From Bacillus thermozeamaize (lineage in GTDB: Bacteria > Bacillota > Bacilli > ZCTH02-B2), in contig LZRT01000010.1 of assembly GCA_002159075.1 (NCBI GenBank), forward strand, positions 62,001 to 126,000: a DNA stretch of 64,000 nt, given 5' to 3'. Positions 52,700-61,471 of this stretch are shown piece by piece; positions within the stretch are counted from its first letter, which is position 1; the number at the start of each line of letters is the position of its first letter. The notes under the pieces were generated by a model that was not told where the DNA came from, did no database searches, and was given only the letters and a program-made list of their open reading frames with translations. The translations under genes were made by a program, and so were the position numbers.

Positions 52700-53150
52700 G
52701 CGCAAGGCCGTCGACACGGAGCGGACGAGACCACCCTGCAGGTGTTGCGGGAGCCGGGGCGAGCCGCAGAGACGACGTCGTACCTATGGCTGTACCGCAC
52801 CGGACGCTACAGTCCGCCCATCGTGCTGTACGAGTACCAGAGGACTCGAGCGGCGGAACATCCGAAGGCGTTTCTGGCCGGATCTAAAGGATACCTGCAT
52901 GTGGACGGGTATGCGGGGTACAACGGACTGGCGGACGTGACCTTGGTGGGGTGCTGGGCGCACGCCAGGAGGAAATTTGACGATGCACTCCTATCCCTGC
53001 CGGTAAGGAAAACGGGCTGAATCCATACGAATATCTTCGGTATCTGTTTGAACGATTGCAACGTGGATACGAACGATGCCGATATCTTGGATAGACTGTT
53101 GCCATGGTTGCCTGATCTGCCGGACTCTGTCCGCCGATGGCCATCCGGCG
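52700..53150 (+). mobile_element. IS66-family transposase remnant
   Basis: From about 52721 a frame encodes the catalytic region of an IS66 TnpC: TSYLWLYRTGRYSPPIVLYE, then YLHVDGYAGYNGLADVTLVG and CWAHARRKFDDALL. A frame change near 53065 leads to the family's C-terminal end NVDTNDADILDRLLPW. The N-terminal half and the accessory genes are absent. Confidence 0.85.
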
Positions 53151-53619
53151 CCACTAAACATTGAACTGAAGAGCAGGCCCCATCGAGCAGATGCGGTGGG
53201 TCTATTTGGCGTGCCCGGAAAGCCGATAGCCACCGGCCTCGTTTGACGATTACTTTGCAACTATTTCCCAAATCCATTCCCAATTTTCTTCAACCACTCC
53301 CTTGACATTTCACTACTGGGCTTAAAGTCGATAATCGCATCACTAGGGCGCAGCCTCTTTCTTCACCAACTGCTCCTTTCTTGGTTTTCACTTCGCCCGC
53401 TTGAGACTTCCATGCCGCAAGCTGCACCACGAGGAATGAAAATAGGCTTTCAGCTAGCAGAGATTGAACAAGGTGCATAAGCAACTAAAAACCATCAAAT
53501 TTCCATAAATAGCCATCTCAGATGGCTTAGGTGGGTGTTTTTTTGTTTTTGTGAACTTGAACCCCATATTTTCGGGGCAGTTCTTCCCCAGTAACTTTCT
53601 TTGTTGATCAATCCGATCA
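53151..53619. other. Non-coding or degenerate spacer with a hairpin
   Basis: AGCCATC (53511-53517) and GATGGCT (53521-53527) form a stem, with a T-run a few bases later, which may be a terminator for a lost gene or an insertion-sequence end. A 64-codon frame at 53290-53484 (-) has no recognised domain. Confidence 0.35.
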
Positions 53620-53661
53620 TCAATCGTCCGTCAATCGTCAATCGTCCGTCAATCGTCCGTC
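53620..53661. repeat. Short tandem repeats of an ATCGTCCGTCA unit
   Basis: Copies of ATCGTCCGTCA, one shortened to ATCGTCA, repeat about four times. In the minus frame they duplicate the last codons (GRLTDD) of a truncated methyltransferase, giving several stop codons in succession. Confidence 0.75.
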
Positions 53662-53868
53662 TTTTTTTAATACCCGCAGCGCTTCCGCAACGACTTTCTC
53701 AGGATTCTCAACAAATTCCAAAACAATATTGCCAATCACAAGATCGAACGTTTCACGGTCAAAAGGAAGCCGGTTAATGTCCGCTTGAATCCAATGGATT
53801 GCAAGATCTTCCTGCTGTGCTTTTTCCCGTGCTTTGGCCAGCATTTCCGAGGACAGATCGATTCCGGT
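53638..53868 (-). pseudogene. SAM-dependent methyltransferase fragment
   Basis: About 75 codons from a class I methyltransferase: ITGIDLSSEMLAKAREKAQ (motif I end and post-I), IHWIQADINRLPFDRETFDLVIGN and VLKKDGRL. The start (SAM-binding GxGxG) and the end are both missing, cut by a stop upstream and by the tandem repeat downstream. Confidence 0.75.
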
Positions 53869-53959
53869 AATCTAAAAATGACCCGCAGCATCATTGCGTA
53901 TCATCGGGGTGCTCCTATTATCCTTTTTCCACCGGCAGGTTTTGCATCGCGAGGGCCAT

Positions 53960-54196
53960 TTATTGCGAAATTTGTTCCAACGCACGTTCCAGGGCGCTAG
54001 GGTTGTACCCCACAACGATTGTGCCGTTGACGTCGATGACTGGCACGCCCGTTTGGCTGCTCTTGAAGACCAACTCTGCCATGCGTGCGGGATTTTGTGC
54101 AATGTCCACCTCTTCGTAAGAAACGCCCTTTTGATCGAGATACTGTTTGGCCAATCTGCACCAGCCACAGCTGGATGTGGTGTAGACGACAACCAT
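53960..54196 (-). CDS. Glutaredoxin-family protein
   Basis: A 78-residue thioredoxin-fold protein. VVVYTTSSCGWCRLAKQYL has the active CxxC at the N-terminal end, TGVPVIDVNG contains the cis-proline, and VVGYNPSALERAL is the C-terminal helix, the pattern of NrdH/Mrx-like glutaredoxins in bacilli. AAAGGAGG lies eight bases before the ATG at 54196; the TTG at 54202 is an alternative. It is the only intact gene in this stretch of remnants. Confidence 0.88.
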   Translation of the reverse strand: MVVVYTTSSCGWCRLAKQYLDQKGVSYEEVDIAQNPARMAELVFKSSQTGVPVIDVNGTIVVGYNPSALERALEQISQ

Positions 54197-54241
54197 GCAC
54201 AACGCCTCCTTTCCCGGCCATGCGGTCTAAGCCCGATGCCC

Positions 54242-54566
54242 TCATTCATCTTGTTTTCCGACTCGCCATTTGACCGCTTGAATGCCATAGGGAGCCAACG
54301 TTTTGAACAACACTTGTTCCACCTGTTCCGCCGTTGCGCTCGGCCACCGGATGTTGATTCCACGTCAACCAGGCGGTGGCTCCTTCGAAATCGATGGCTG
54401 CCAACTGCGTCCCCGGTGCGATGGGGTTGACCAGCCCTTGGGGACGAATGCGGCACTGCAATTGCACCGCAGTAATTCGCGGAGTTTTGACCCCGGTGGG
54501 ATTGTCGCAGGTTACTTCCTGCGGCACAATGGTCTCCCCTGGCAAAAAATGATAGTGTCCCGTCAA
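54242..54566 (-). pseudogene. Unknown protein gene with an apparent frameshift
   Basis: One frame begins MTGHYHFLPGETIVPQEV (TTG 54566) and runs to ATAWLTW. Near 54360 coding potential moves to another frame that ends VEQVLFKTLAPYGIQAVKWR and stops at 54242. Joined, they would make about 107 residues with no family I recognise. A single-base indel would explain it. The beginning lies next to an IS256 remnant, so the start may be an artefact of insertion. Confidence 0.45.
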
Positions 54567-54603
54567 GTGGTGGAAATTCTGCTATAGAGACAGAAAGGCG
54601 ATA

Positions 54604-55420
54604 TTATTCCTGGAAAGCAGGCGATGGCGCAGGCAATTCGGTAGTTTTGCCGGTTAGTTGTCTCATGGACTCCAGGCTGAAATATCGGCGGCCAACAGAC
54701 CATTCGTCCTGCTGTTCCAGAAGAATGGCTCCGACCAGTCGTATCACCGAATCGCGGACAGTTCGTCCACCACACGCTGCAACTGGCTTTTGGCCGCCTC
54801 GTAAGACGGTTGAGCGAAAATTGTCCGGATGATCGCCGACACCATCCCTTGCGACGTTTTCGGCACCTGGCTGAGGATATTACGCATGACATGCACGCGG
54901 CGGCAGCGTTGCCAGGTCGCCCCCGTCAGCACTTGTTCAATCGCTTGTTTCAGCCCTTCGTGCGCATCGCTGATGACCAGCTCCACGCCGCGCAATCCTC
55001 GCGCCACCAATCGGCGTAAAAAGTCGGTCCAGAACGCACCATCCTCGCTAAGCCCAATGTCAAACCCCAGCACTTCCCGTTCTCCGTTGTCGCGTACACC
55101 AATCGCCAAAACCAGGGCCATGTTACGCACCCGTCCGCCTTCGCGCACCTTGGGAAACGTCGCATCCAGCCAGACATAAGGGTAAGCCCCATCCAGCGGC
55201 CGTTCCTTGAAATGAAGCACCACCTCGTCCAGTTCCTTGCAGATGCGCGACACCTCGCTTTTGCTGATGCCGCGCATTCCCAACGCTTCCACAAGCTCAT
55301 CGTCACCTCAACAACCATCCCAAAACCCGCAAACAAAACACTTCCACTTTCCGTTCCACCAAGTAGTTCGTGACGACATACAAGATATGACGTTTTTTCA
55401 TATCTCATTGATTTTTCCCT
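54604..55420 (-). mobile_element. IS256-family transposase remnant
   Basis: The frame from about 55292 encodes GISKSEVSRICKELDE, YPYVWLDATFPKVRE (first catalytic Asp region), ALVLAIGVRDNGEREVLGF and VISDAHEGLKQAIEQVL (second Asp), then [13 protein letters not shown]. At about 54755 it breaks and continues in another frame as the C-terminal end ([20 protein letters not shown]) to a stop at 54604. The segment with the catalytic Glu is deleted. A short N-terminal piece lies at 55300-55408 in a further frame. Confidence 0.88.
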
Positions 55421-55426
55421 GACATC

Positions 55427-56311
55427 TTACACGGCCACCTTTTTTAAATAGGATGTAAACATGAGAACGGCCGGAGAAGGATAAATTCCTTTTGGATGAA
55501 CAATATGAAATTGGCGGGAGGGTCTTAATTCTTCCCCGTCAATCACAACTATCGCACCGCATTTCACTTCCAACTCGATCGTTCGTTTCGAAAGAAAACT
55601 GATCCCTGCACCGGAAATAACCGCTTGCTTGATCGCTTCCGTAGAATTTAATTCGATCGTGGGCGGGAGCTTCATTTGATGTTGTTGAAAATGGCGTTCT
55701 ATTGTAAATCGGGTGTTCGAACCTCGACTGCGAAGGATCAATTTTTCGTTTGCCAGATCCTTTAGGGTAACATGTTCTTTTTTGGCGAGCCGGTGTTTAG
55801 GCGGAACAACCAGAACCAATTCATCCCGCAAAAACGGCTCGACAAAGAAACTGCCGGTTGATATGGGACCTGCACAAACAGCAATATCCAGTGTGTGTTG
55901 TTTCAGTTTATGCAGGATCTCCTCACTCGATTGAACGTCAAGACTGATCTGAATCCCAGGATATCGCTCCGAGAATTTCATGATGGCAGGAGCAATAAAG
56001 TAATTCCCAATCGTAGTGCTCGCACCAATCCGCAGCGAACCTGTTTCCAGATTTTTCATTCCCACCATCACAGACTTCGTTTTTTCTACCAGAGACAAAA
56101 TTTGCTCACTCATATTAAACAAAATCTTGCCTGCGTCTGTGAGCTCAATATTTCGTCCTGCCCGGTGAAACAACTTAAGCCCAAAAAACTGTTCTAAAGA
56201 TTCAATTTGACGTGAGACGGCAGGCTGGCTGATGTTCAGTTCTTCAGCAGCACGAGTAAAATTCATGTGCTTTGCAACATGATAAAATGTATGCAGCTGA
56301 TAAAAGTCCAC
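55427..56311 (-). CDS. LysR-family transcriptional regulator
   Basis: A 294-residue regulator. The N-terminal helix-turn-helix DFYQLHTFYHVAKHMNFTRAAEELNISQ is complete, and an effector-binding domain of the periplasmic-protein fold follows, with LRIGASTTIGNYFIAP and the loop KLILRSRGSNTRFTIE. The GTG at 56311 has AAGGG about ten bases upstream. It is divergent from selD across 131 bases, the typical LysR arrangement, so it may control selD and the following sulfur genes. It resembles CysL/CbbR-like members in length; the effector is unknown. Confidence 0.92.
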   Translation of the reverse strand: MDFYQLHTFYHVAKHMNFTRAAEELNISQPAVSRQIESLEQFFGLKLFHRAGRNIELTDAGKILFNMSEQILSLVEKTKSVMVGMKNLETGSLRIGASTTIGNYFIAPAIMKFSERYPGIQISLDVQSSEEILHKLKQHTLDIAVCAGPISTGSFFVEPFLRDELVLVVPPKHRLAKKEHVTLKDLANEKLILRSRGSNTRFTIERHFQQHQMKLPPTIELNSTEAIKQAVISGAGISFLSKRTIELEVKCGAIVVIDGEELRPSRQFHIVHPKGIYPSPAVLMFTSYLKKVAV

Positions 56312-56442
56312 CGATAACACACCCTTGAATCATGAATCATACCAAACTGTATCATTGTACATTTAATGATTTTTCCATACTATTCAATTATAATTCCTTT
56401 ATAATCAAGCGAAGTTTCAAATGTAAATTAGGGGGAAAAAAC

Positions 56443-57488
56443 ATGAACTTGGAACCGGATGTACGACTGACCTCCCTCTCTCCCGGAGCGGGCTGAGCTT
56501 GTAAAATCGGTCCATCCGATCTTGCGCAAGTTTTGCGCTCAATTTCCCATCAGGATCATCAAGATGTCATCGTGGGCATCGGTGATGATGCCGCCATTGT
56601 GAAACCCCAGGGACAACAATCGCTGGTTCAAACCATAGACTATATCAGCCTTTCGTGAACGATCCTTACGCATTTGGCCAAGTGGCCGCCGCAAATGCAT
56701 TGAGTGATATTTATGCAATGGGGGGAGTCCCCTGTTTCGCCTTGAATATCATTGGCTTTCCAATCCATACGTTGCCTATGCGCATGATGCAAGAAATATT
56801 GCAGGGCGGTGCGGATAAGCTAAGTGAAGCGGGAGTATCCATTATAGGAGGGCATTCGTATGAAGACCATGCCCCTAAATACGGTCTGTGCGTAACCGGT
56901 TATATTGATTCGGAACAATATGTCACGAAAAAAGGAGCAAAACCAGGCGATATACTCGTCTTGACAAAGCCGATCGGAATTGGTGCAGTGACGACAGGAA
57001 TCGATCTGCAACTGACCACCCCTCTTTTGGAAGAAAAAGTGTTGGAAATTATGACGGCCCTGAATCAAGGAGCCTCCGCAGCAATGATGAAGGTTGGAGT
57101 CCATTCATGTACAGATGTCACCGGATTTGGTTTGTTGGGGCATCTTTATGAAATGGTGACCGCCAGTTCAGTATCCGCCGAGATCCGGTTTTCCAGTATT
57201 CCTTATATCCCGGAAGCTTTAGACTTCATTGAGAAGGGAGCCATTTCAAGCGGCACGAAGAATAACCGGCGTATGCTTGAAGACAAGATTGATTGGGACT
57301 CCAACATTTCGGACACAGTCAAGTGGCTTCTCTACGACGCACAAACTTCGGGCGGTTTGCTGATGGCGGTTCCTCCTGAAAAAAAAGGAGCGCTTATATC
57401 GGAGTTAAAGAAAGAGAAATGTTTAGCGTTCGCAGAAATTGGCGAAATCCTCCCTGAGGACGAAACACCACTCCGTGTGGCAAAATAA
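56443..57488 (+). CDS. selD: Selenophosphate synthase SelD with in-frame UGA (Sec) and an apparent frameshift
   Basis: SelD makes selenophosphate from selenide and ATP for selenocysteine synthesis. The N-terminus RLTSLSPGAG is followed by TGA at 56494, then ACKIGPSDLAQVL: the UGA falls exactly at the active-site Cys/Sec position of the G(U/C)xCK motif. VGIGDDAAIV follows. At about 56650 one base seems missing: the frame ends in TGA at 56656, while another frame continues FVNDPYAFGQVAAANALSDIYAMGG to the natural end with TGGLL-type SGGLLMAVPP. Inserting one C restores a full-length protein of about 349 residues. GGGGG precedes the ATG. Whether the indel is real decides if the gene works. Confidence 0.88.
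56494..56520 (+). promoter_or_regulatory. SECIS-like hairpin after the selD UGA
   Basis: Nine bases after the UGA codon, ATCGG (56506-56510) pairs with CCGAT (56516-56520) around TCCAT. If the inner pair opens, the loop begins with GU as in known bacterial SECIS loops. Placement about 13-19 bases past the UGA is near the short end of the usual range, and the stem is short. Confidence 0.5.
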
Positions 57489-57506
57489 AGCAAATGGCAT
57501 CTCAAC

Positions 57507-57531
57507 GCAGCCCATGTGAGGCTGCTTTTTT
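57507..57531 (+). terminator. Rho-independent terminator of selD
   Basis: GCAGCC pairs with GGCTGC over a seven-base loop, followed by six T. Confidence 0.85.
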
Positions 57532-57647
57532 ATTATAACAACAATGATAACAAATATGCATGATGAAATTCGATATATGCATTTTTCGCATCGTTCGTTT
57601 TGGGTAATAATAAAAAATGAAACACAACCAAAGGAGAGTTCGAAATC

Positions 57648-58385
57648 ATGATTTTGCGCCAATTTTTGCATCAGGATCCTGTGGCTATTTCATATCTGTT
57701 CGGCTGAGGGAGGAAAGCCTTAGGCGCAGTGGTGGATCCACTGGGGGATGTTGATTTTTATATCGAAGAAGCAAAAAAAGTTGGCATGAACATTACCCAC
57801 GTGTTTGACACTCACGTTCATGCTGACCACTTTTCGGTTGCAAGGGAACTGGCTGAAGCTACGAATGCAAAACTGATCATGTATAAAGATACTCCTGCAC
57901 AATATCACTTCACAAAAGTGGATGACGGAGACAAGATCATATTGGGTAATGTGGAAATTCAAGTAATGTTTACACCGGGGCACACTCCTGAGCATATTTG
58001 CCTTTTGGTAACGGACCATGCAAGAGGTCCCGAACCTTGGTTTTTGATTACCGGCCATACCTTGATGGCGGGGGATGTGGGCCGCACAGAATTAGCTTCT
58101 CAGGCTGAAGATGGAGCCCGGGCCTTGTATGACAGTTTATTCAATAAATTATTAAAGCTGCCTGATTATATTGAAATTCTTCCTGGTGCATACGCAGGAT
58201 CGCCTTGAGGGCGTGCATTGAGTGGAAAGGTCTTTTCCACAATCGGTTTTGAAAAAAAGTTCAATAAAGCCCTTCAAATCCAAGACAAAAACGATTTTGT
58301 TCATTTCATGCTGCAGGATCTGCCTCCACGGCCAGAGGGATTTGATGTGTATCGAAAGACCAATATGGGTTTGCTGAAGCGTTAA
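57648..58385 (+). CDS. MBL-fold persulfide-dioxygenase-like selenoprotein with two in-frame UGA codons
   Basis: One frame of 246 codons opens at ATG 57648 (AAGGAGAG upstream) and closes at TAA 58383, interrupted only by UGA at 57705 and 58206. Protein features run right through both: FLHQDPVAISYLFG-U-GRKALGAVVDP at the start, the metal motif FDTHVHADHFSVA, FTPGHTPEHI, TLMAGDVGRTEL, then GAYAGSP-U-GRALSGKVFSTIGFE and a conserved-looking tail ending NMGLLKR. As I recall the persulfide dioxygenase/CstB-like MBL family, both positions are cysteines there (SYLxGC near the start, AGSxCGxxLS near the end). Each UGA has a hairpin at SECIS distance, and selD is next door. Product: 245 residues with Sec at 20 and 187, expected to oxidise or detoxify sulfane sulfur. 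Read without recoding, only a GTG fragment at 57729-58208 would remain. Confidence 0.88.
57705..57743 (+). promoter_or_regulatory. SECIS-like hairpin after the first UGA
   Basis: CAGTGG (57727-57732) and CCACTG (57738-57743) pair perfectly around TGGAT. The loop lies 26-30 bases past the UGA, within the 16-37 base window reported for bacterial SECIS elements. Confidence 0.6.
58206..58240 (+). promoter_or_regulatory. SECIS hairpin after the second UGA, loop GGUCU
   Basis: GTGGAAA (58222-58228) pairs perfectly with TTTCCAC (58234-58240) around GGTCT. The loop sequence GGUCU is the one in the Escherichia coli fdhF SECIS, and it sits 21-25 bases past the UGA. Confidence 0.8.
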
Positions 58386-58408
58386 CCCCAAGGATCACTT
58401 GGGGTTTT
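58386..58408 (+). terminator. Rho-independent terminator of the selenoprotein gene
   Basis: CCCCAAG and CTTGGGG pair over GATCA, followed by TTTT. It starts one base after the TAA at 58383-58385, which supports that stop codon as the true end of the gene. Confidence 0.88.
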
Positions 58409-58455
58409 ATTTCAAATTCCCAGACTTCAGGCAATGGAAAACATGGGTGATGTAC

Positions 58456-59703
58456 ATGAAAAATGCAGGAAAAAAGGATCCAATCAGTATCGGACTAAAG
58501 GAAAACAGCATTCCCTTTATCCTTCTGGTCATCGTCAATCTGTTTGTAGGATCGATGGTCGGATTGGAAAGAACCGTACTGCCTCTGATCGGTGAACAAA
58601 TTTTTGGTTTGGCATCTGCCAGTGCCGCCCTTTCGTTCATCATTAGTTTTGGATTTGCAAAAGCCATTGTCAACTTTTTTGCGGGCCGCCTTGCGGATCG
58701 CATCGGACGCAAACAGGTGCTCATCATCGGCTGGATCTTTGGGCTCTTTGTTCCTTTGCTCGTGATCTGGGCCAATTCCTGGTGGTGGATCGTTCTGGGG
58801 AATATTCTCCTTGGACTCAACCAAGGTCTTACATGGTCGATGACGGTCAACATGAAAGTGGATTTGGTTAAACCTGATCAAAGAGGACTGGCGATTGGCC
58901 TCAACGAGTTTGCAGGTTATACCGGGGTCGCTTTAACCGCAATGGTTTCCGGTTATATTGCCTCTGTTTACTCCCTACGTCCCGAACCGTTTTATTTGGG
59001 GCTGGTTCTGGCTTTCGTCGGGCTAGGATTATCGTTTTTTGTCAAAGACACGGATGCCTATCTCAAGCTTCAGGCCATGCAACAAAAACAGCCGGCTGCT
59101 GAATTGAAGATGTCCACAAAACAAGTGTTCAGACAAACGACTTGGGCAGACAAATCGCTTTCCAGTTGCAGTTTTGCCGGACTTTCCACCAATTTAAAAG
59201 ACGGCATGGCATGGGGCTTGTTCCCGCTTTTCTTTTCGGAAACCGGACTATCGGTAAGTGAAATCGGGATCATCGTATCCCTTTATCCGGCAGCATGGGG
59301 GTTTTTTCAATTGTTTACAGGTGCGCTCAGTGACCGCATGGGGCGTAAATGGATGATCGCTTTCGGGATGTGGATACAAGCATTTTCCATTTGGTGCATT
59401 CTTTTTTCAAATTCTTACATCATGTGGCTCGTCAATGTCATCCTTTTGGGTCTCGGAACCGCGATGGTTTATCCCACATTGCAAGCCGCGATTAGTGACG
59501 TGGTGCATCCTGACTGGCGCGCTTCCGCAATGGGGGTTTATCGGCTGTGGCGTGACAGTGGATACGCGTTTGGAGCCTTAATCGCTGGTATATTAGCAGA
59601 CATTTTGAATGTTGCCTGGGCAATTGGATTCGTCGCATTCATCCCTCTATTGGCAGGACTTGTTGTGTCGGTTCGCTTGAGGGAAACATTAAAAAAGATA
59701 TAA
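58456..59703 (+). CDS. Major facilitator superfamily transporter
   Basis: A 415-residue carrier with twelve predicted membrane segments. The MFS loop 2-3 motif is visible as GRLADRIGRKQVLI and its counterpart in the second half as GALSDRMGRKWMIAF. It resembles drug/anion exporters of the YfkF/CynX-like kind without pointing to a substrate. The position directly after the MBL selenoprotein suggests export of a sulfur or selenium oxyanion, which is inference only. The start is uncertain among ATG 58450, ATG 58456 and an upstream start inside the terminator. Confidence 0.88.
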   Translation: MKNAGKKDPISIGLKENSIPFILLVIVNLFVGSMVGLERTVLPLIGEQIFGLASASAALSFIISFGFAKAIVNFFAGRLADRIGRKQVLIIGWIFGLFVPLLVIWANSWWWIVLGNILLGLNQGLTWSMTVNMKVDLVKPDQRGLAIGLNEFAGYTGVALTAMVSGYIASVYSLRPEPFYLGLVLAFVGLGLSFFVKDTDAYLKLQAMQQKQPAAELKMSTKQVFRQTTWADKSLSSCSFAGLSTNLKDGMAWGLFPLFFSETGLSVSEIGIIVSLYPAAWGFFQLFTGALSDRMGRKWMIAFGMWIQAFSIWCILFSNSYIMWLVNVILLGLGTAMVYPTLQAAISDVVHPDWRASAMGVYRLWRDSGYAFGALIAGILADILNVAWAIGFVAFIPLLAGLVVSVRLRETLKKI

Positions 59704-59920
59704 AAATAATTTTAATATTGTGATTAATCCATTAAAAAGAACGATCTCGGCTGTCCGCTGAGGTTGTTACTGTTTTCCGTTCCCCAGTCTCCAGCAGATG
59801 GATCTCACCTGTATCGTAATACATCCGGCAGGTTAATATAAGTCATAAACGTCAAGTCGAAGAATACCAATTCTCATCATGCACATGAGATATGCAATCC
59901 TCTACCCCTGCCCCCTACAC

Positions 59921-60703
59921 TCAGTTTAGAATAGACCACCAAATGTTGACCGCTGTGGCGAGGATCAGAATGGAAAGAATGGCTTGTAAAAACTTCGTAT
60001 TGACAATTTTACTCACATGAGCCCCGAGGGGCGAACCAAGCAGGCTGGCAACAACCATGATCACAGCAGGCCAGAACAAGACTTGACCGGTAGCGATTTT
60101 TCCTACTGTCGAACCAATCGAGGAAATGAACGTAATGGCCAAAGAGGTGGCTATGGCCACTCTGGTCGGAATTTTTAAAATGACTAACATCACAGGAACG
60201 AGGATAAAAGCTCCTGCCGCGCCGACAATACCGGCCAGTGCTCCAATCAAAAACGCTGAACTTGCGGCAATCAATTTGTTAAAAGTGACTTGTTCGGGCG
60301 GGACTTCATCCAGCCCTTCCTTCTTTGGCACGAACATCATGATGGCGGCGACCGATGCGAGAAATGCATAGACAACATTGATTTGCTCGCCAGACAAAAA
60401 CTTCGATCCATAACTTCCGACGAAGCTGCCAAGCAAAATGCTGACACCCATATAAAAAATCAAACTTTTGTTCAAATAACCTCCTTTTCGGAACACCCAA
60501 ATGCCACCCAACGCAGCGAACAATACTTGAACCGCGCTAATGCCCGAAACTTCATGGGCACTATACGCGGCAAAGCCGAGTAGGGGAGGAATGTACAGCA
60601 ACATCGGATATTTGATAATGGAACCACCGATTCCAACCATGCCCGAAATAAAAGACCCGATAAAACCGATTAAAAATACCGTCAACGCCAATCCCCATGT
60701 CAT
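59921..60703 (-). CDS. TauE/SafE-family sulfite/sulfur-anion exporter
   Basis: A 260-residue membrane protein with about eight helices. The TauE/SafE pattern is clear: [27 protein letters not shown] at the start and a repeated [22 protein letters not shown] in the second half. The family exports sulfite, sulfoacetate or similar anions or moves them inward. AAGGAAG lies eight bases before the ATG at 60703; the TTG at 60721 is unlikely. It follows the rhodanese gene in the same unit behind a CstR-like operator, the arrangement of sulfide-stress operons. Confidence 0.92.
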   Translation of the reverse strand: MTWGLALTVFLIGFIGSFISGMVGIGGSIIKYPMLLYIPPLLGFAAYSAHEVSGISAVQVLFAALGGIWVFRKGGYLNKSLIFYMGVSILLGSFVGSYGSKFLSGEQINVVYAFLASVAAIMMFVPKKEGLDEVPPEQVTFNKLIAASSAFLIGALAGIVGAAGAFILVPVMLVILKIPTRVAIATSLAITFISSIGSTVGKIATGQVLFWPAVIMVVASLLGSPLGAHVSKIVNTKFLQAILSILILATAVNIWWSILN

Positions 60704-60727
60704 AGCTGATCTTCCTTTCAAGCTTAA

Positions 60728-61093
60728 CTATTTCCACATCATCATTCCTCCGGACAAATTGTACAACCTTCGATAACCCATCCTGCTCAATTTACGGGCA
60801 GCCTGCATGCTTCTGTTTCCAGAACGGCAGACCAATACGATTTCTTCGTCTGGTGACAATTCTTTCCGCGCCACAAAGGCAATACGGCCAAGCGGAATAT
60901 TGACAGCGCCTTGGATATGTCCCGATTGAAATTCATAAGGTTCCCTGACATCCACGATTTTGATTTTTCCCCCCTTCCCCATCTTCTCTCGCAATGTCTC
61001 CGCATTGATATTTTGCACCCCCGGCACAGGTTTCAAGCGTAAAAAAAGCCACAGGACAACGAGCCCCAGAAGGACATATTGCAACCAATCCAA
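60728..61093 (-). CDS. Membrane-anchored rhodanese-like sulfurtransferase
   Basis: A 121-residue protein: one N-terminal membrane helix (WLQYVLLGLVVLWLFLRL), then a single rhodanese domain with VDVREPYEFQSGHIQGAVNIP and the active loop VLVCRSGNRSMQAA (Cys present). It should carry persulfide sulfur on that Cys. TTG 61093 follows GAGGTGA. It is first in the unit with the TauE gene, and a sigma-A promoter with an operator-like dyad lies 50 bases upstream. Confidence 0.93.
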   Translation of the reverse strand: MDWLQYVLLGLVVLWLFLRLKPVPGVQNINAETLREKMGKGGKIKIVDVREPYEFQSGHIQGAVNIPLGRIAFVARKELSPDEEIVLVCRSGNRSMQAARKLSRMGYRRLYNLSGGMMMWK

Positions 61094-61145
61094 TCTAATT
61101 CACCTCATTTTTTTAGACATCAAATAGTCAAAGAATCATAAGATA

Positions 61146-61174
61146 AATATATACCCGTATGGGTATATTGTCAA
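61146..61174 (-). promoter_or_regulatory. Promoter with CsoR/CstR-type operator upstream of the rhodanese gene
   Basis: On the minus strand TTGACA (61174-61169) and TATATT (61151-61146) are separated by 17 bases. The dyad TATACCC-GTAT-GGGTATA (61150-61167) fills the spacer. This matches the class of sites bound by CsoR-family repressors, including the persulfide sensor CstR. Confidence 0.8.
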
Positions 61175-61207
61175 GAAATAAAAAAAGATAGGGTCAATGA
61201 CCCACCC

Positions 61208-61408
61208 TTACTTCTTCAAACAACGCATGATCTGGCCAGGGTTGAAGCCAATAGTCCAATGGCCGTTTACGTTTAGTTGCGGTACTGCCAGCATGCCTGT
61301 AGCGCGATAGACCGTTTCCTGTTTCTGAACTTCAACCGTCAAGTCGACCTCTTTATATGGGATTCCTTTCTCCGAAAGGAAGCGTTTTGCGGTAGTTTTG
61401 TAAAGATT
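61208..61408 (-). pseudogene. Glutaredoxin-like fragment lacking the active site
   Basis: A 66-codon frame without start codon encodes a glutaredoxin tail: AKRFLSEKGIPYKEVDL, GMLAVPQLNVNGHWTIGF and a Lys-rich end. It corresponds to the intact gene at 53960 but begins after a TAG where the CxxC would be (NLYKTT occupies that place). It is probably a truncated relic of the sulfur gene cluster. Confidence 0.7.
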
Positions 61409-61471
61409 CTAAGCTACATATTTTCAGTTTCCTTGGACAAAATAAAAAAAATGTCAAAAAAGGGGATAAGC

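Noticed and set aside
56656-56658. Second TGA in the selD start frame as another Sec codon
   Set aside because: Sequence after it in that frame is not SelD-like and soon stops; SelD sequence continues in a different frame, so an indel explains it better.
57729-58208. Independent 159-codon MBL gene starting at GTG
   Set aside because: It lacks a ribosome site and cuts a conserved domain at both ends; the larger frame with two UGA codons explains both edges.
61208-61411. Glutaredoxin-like frame as a selenoprotein with recoded start region
   Set aside because: The upstream stop is TAG, not TGA, and the whole CxxC segment is missing, so it is a fragment.
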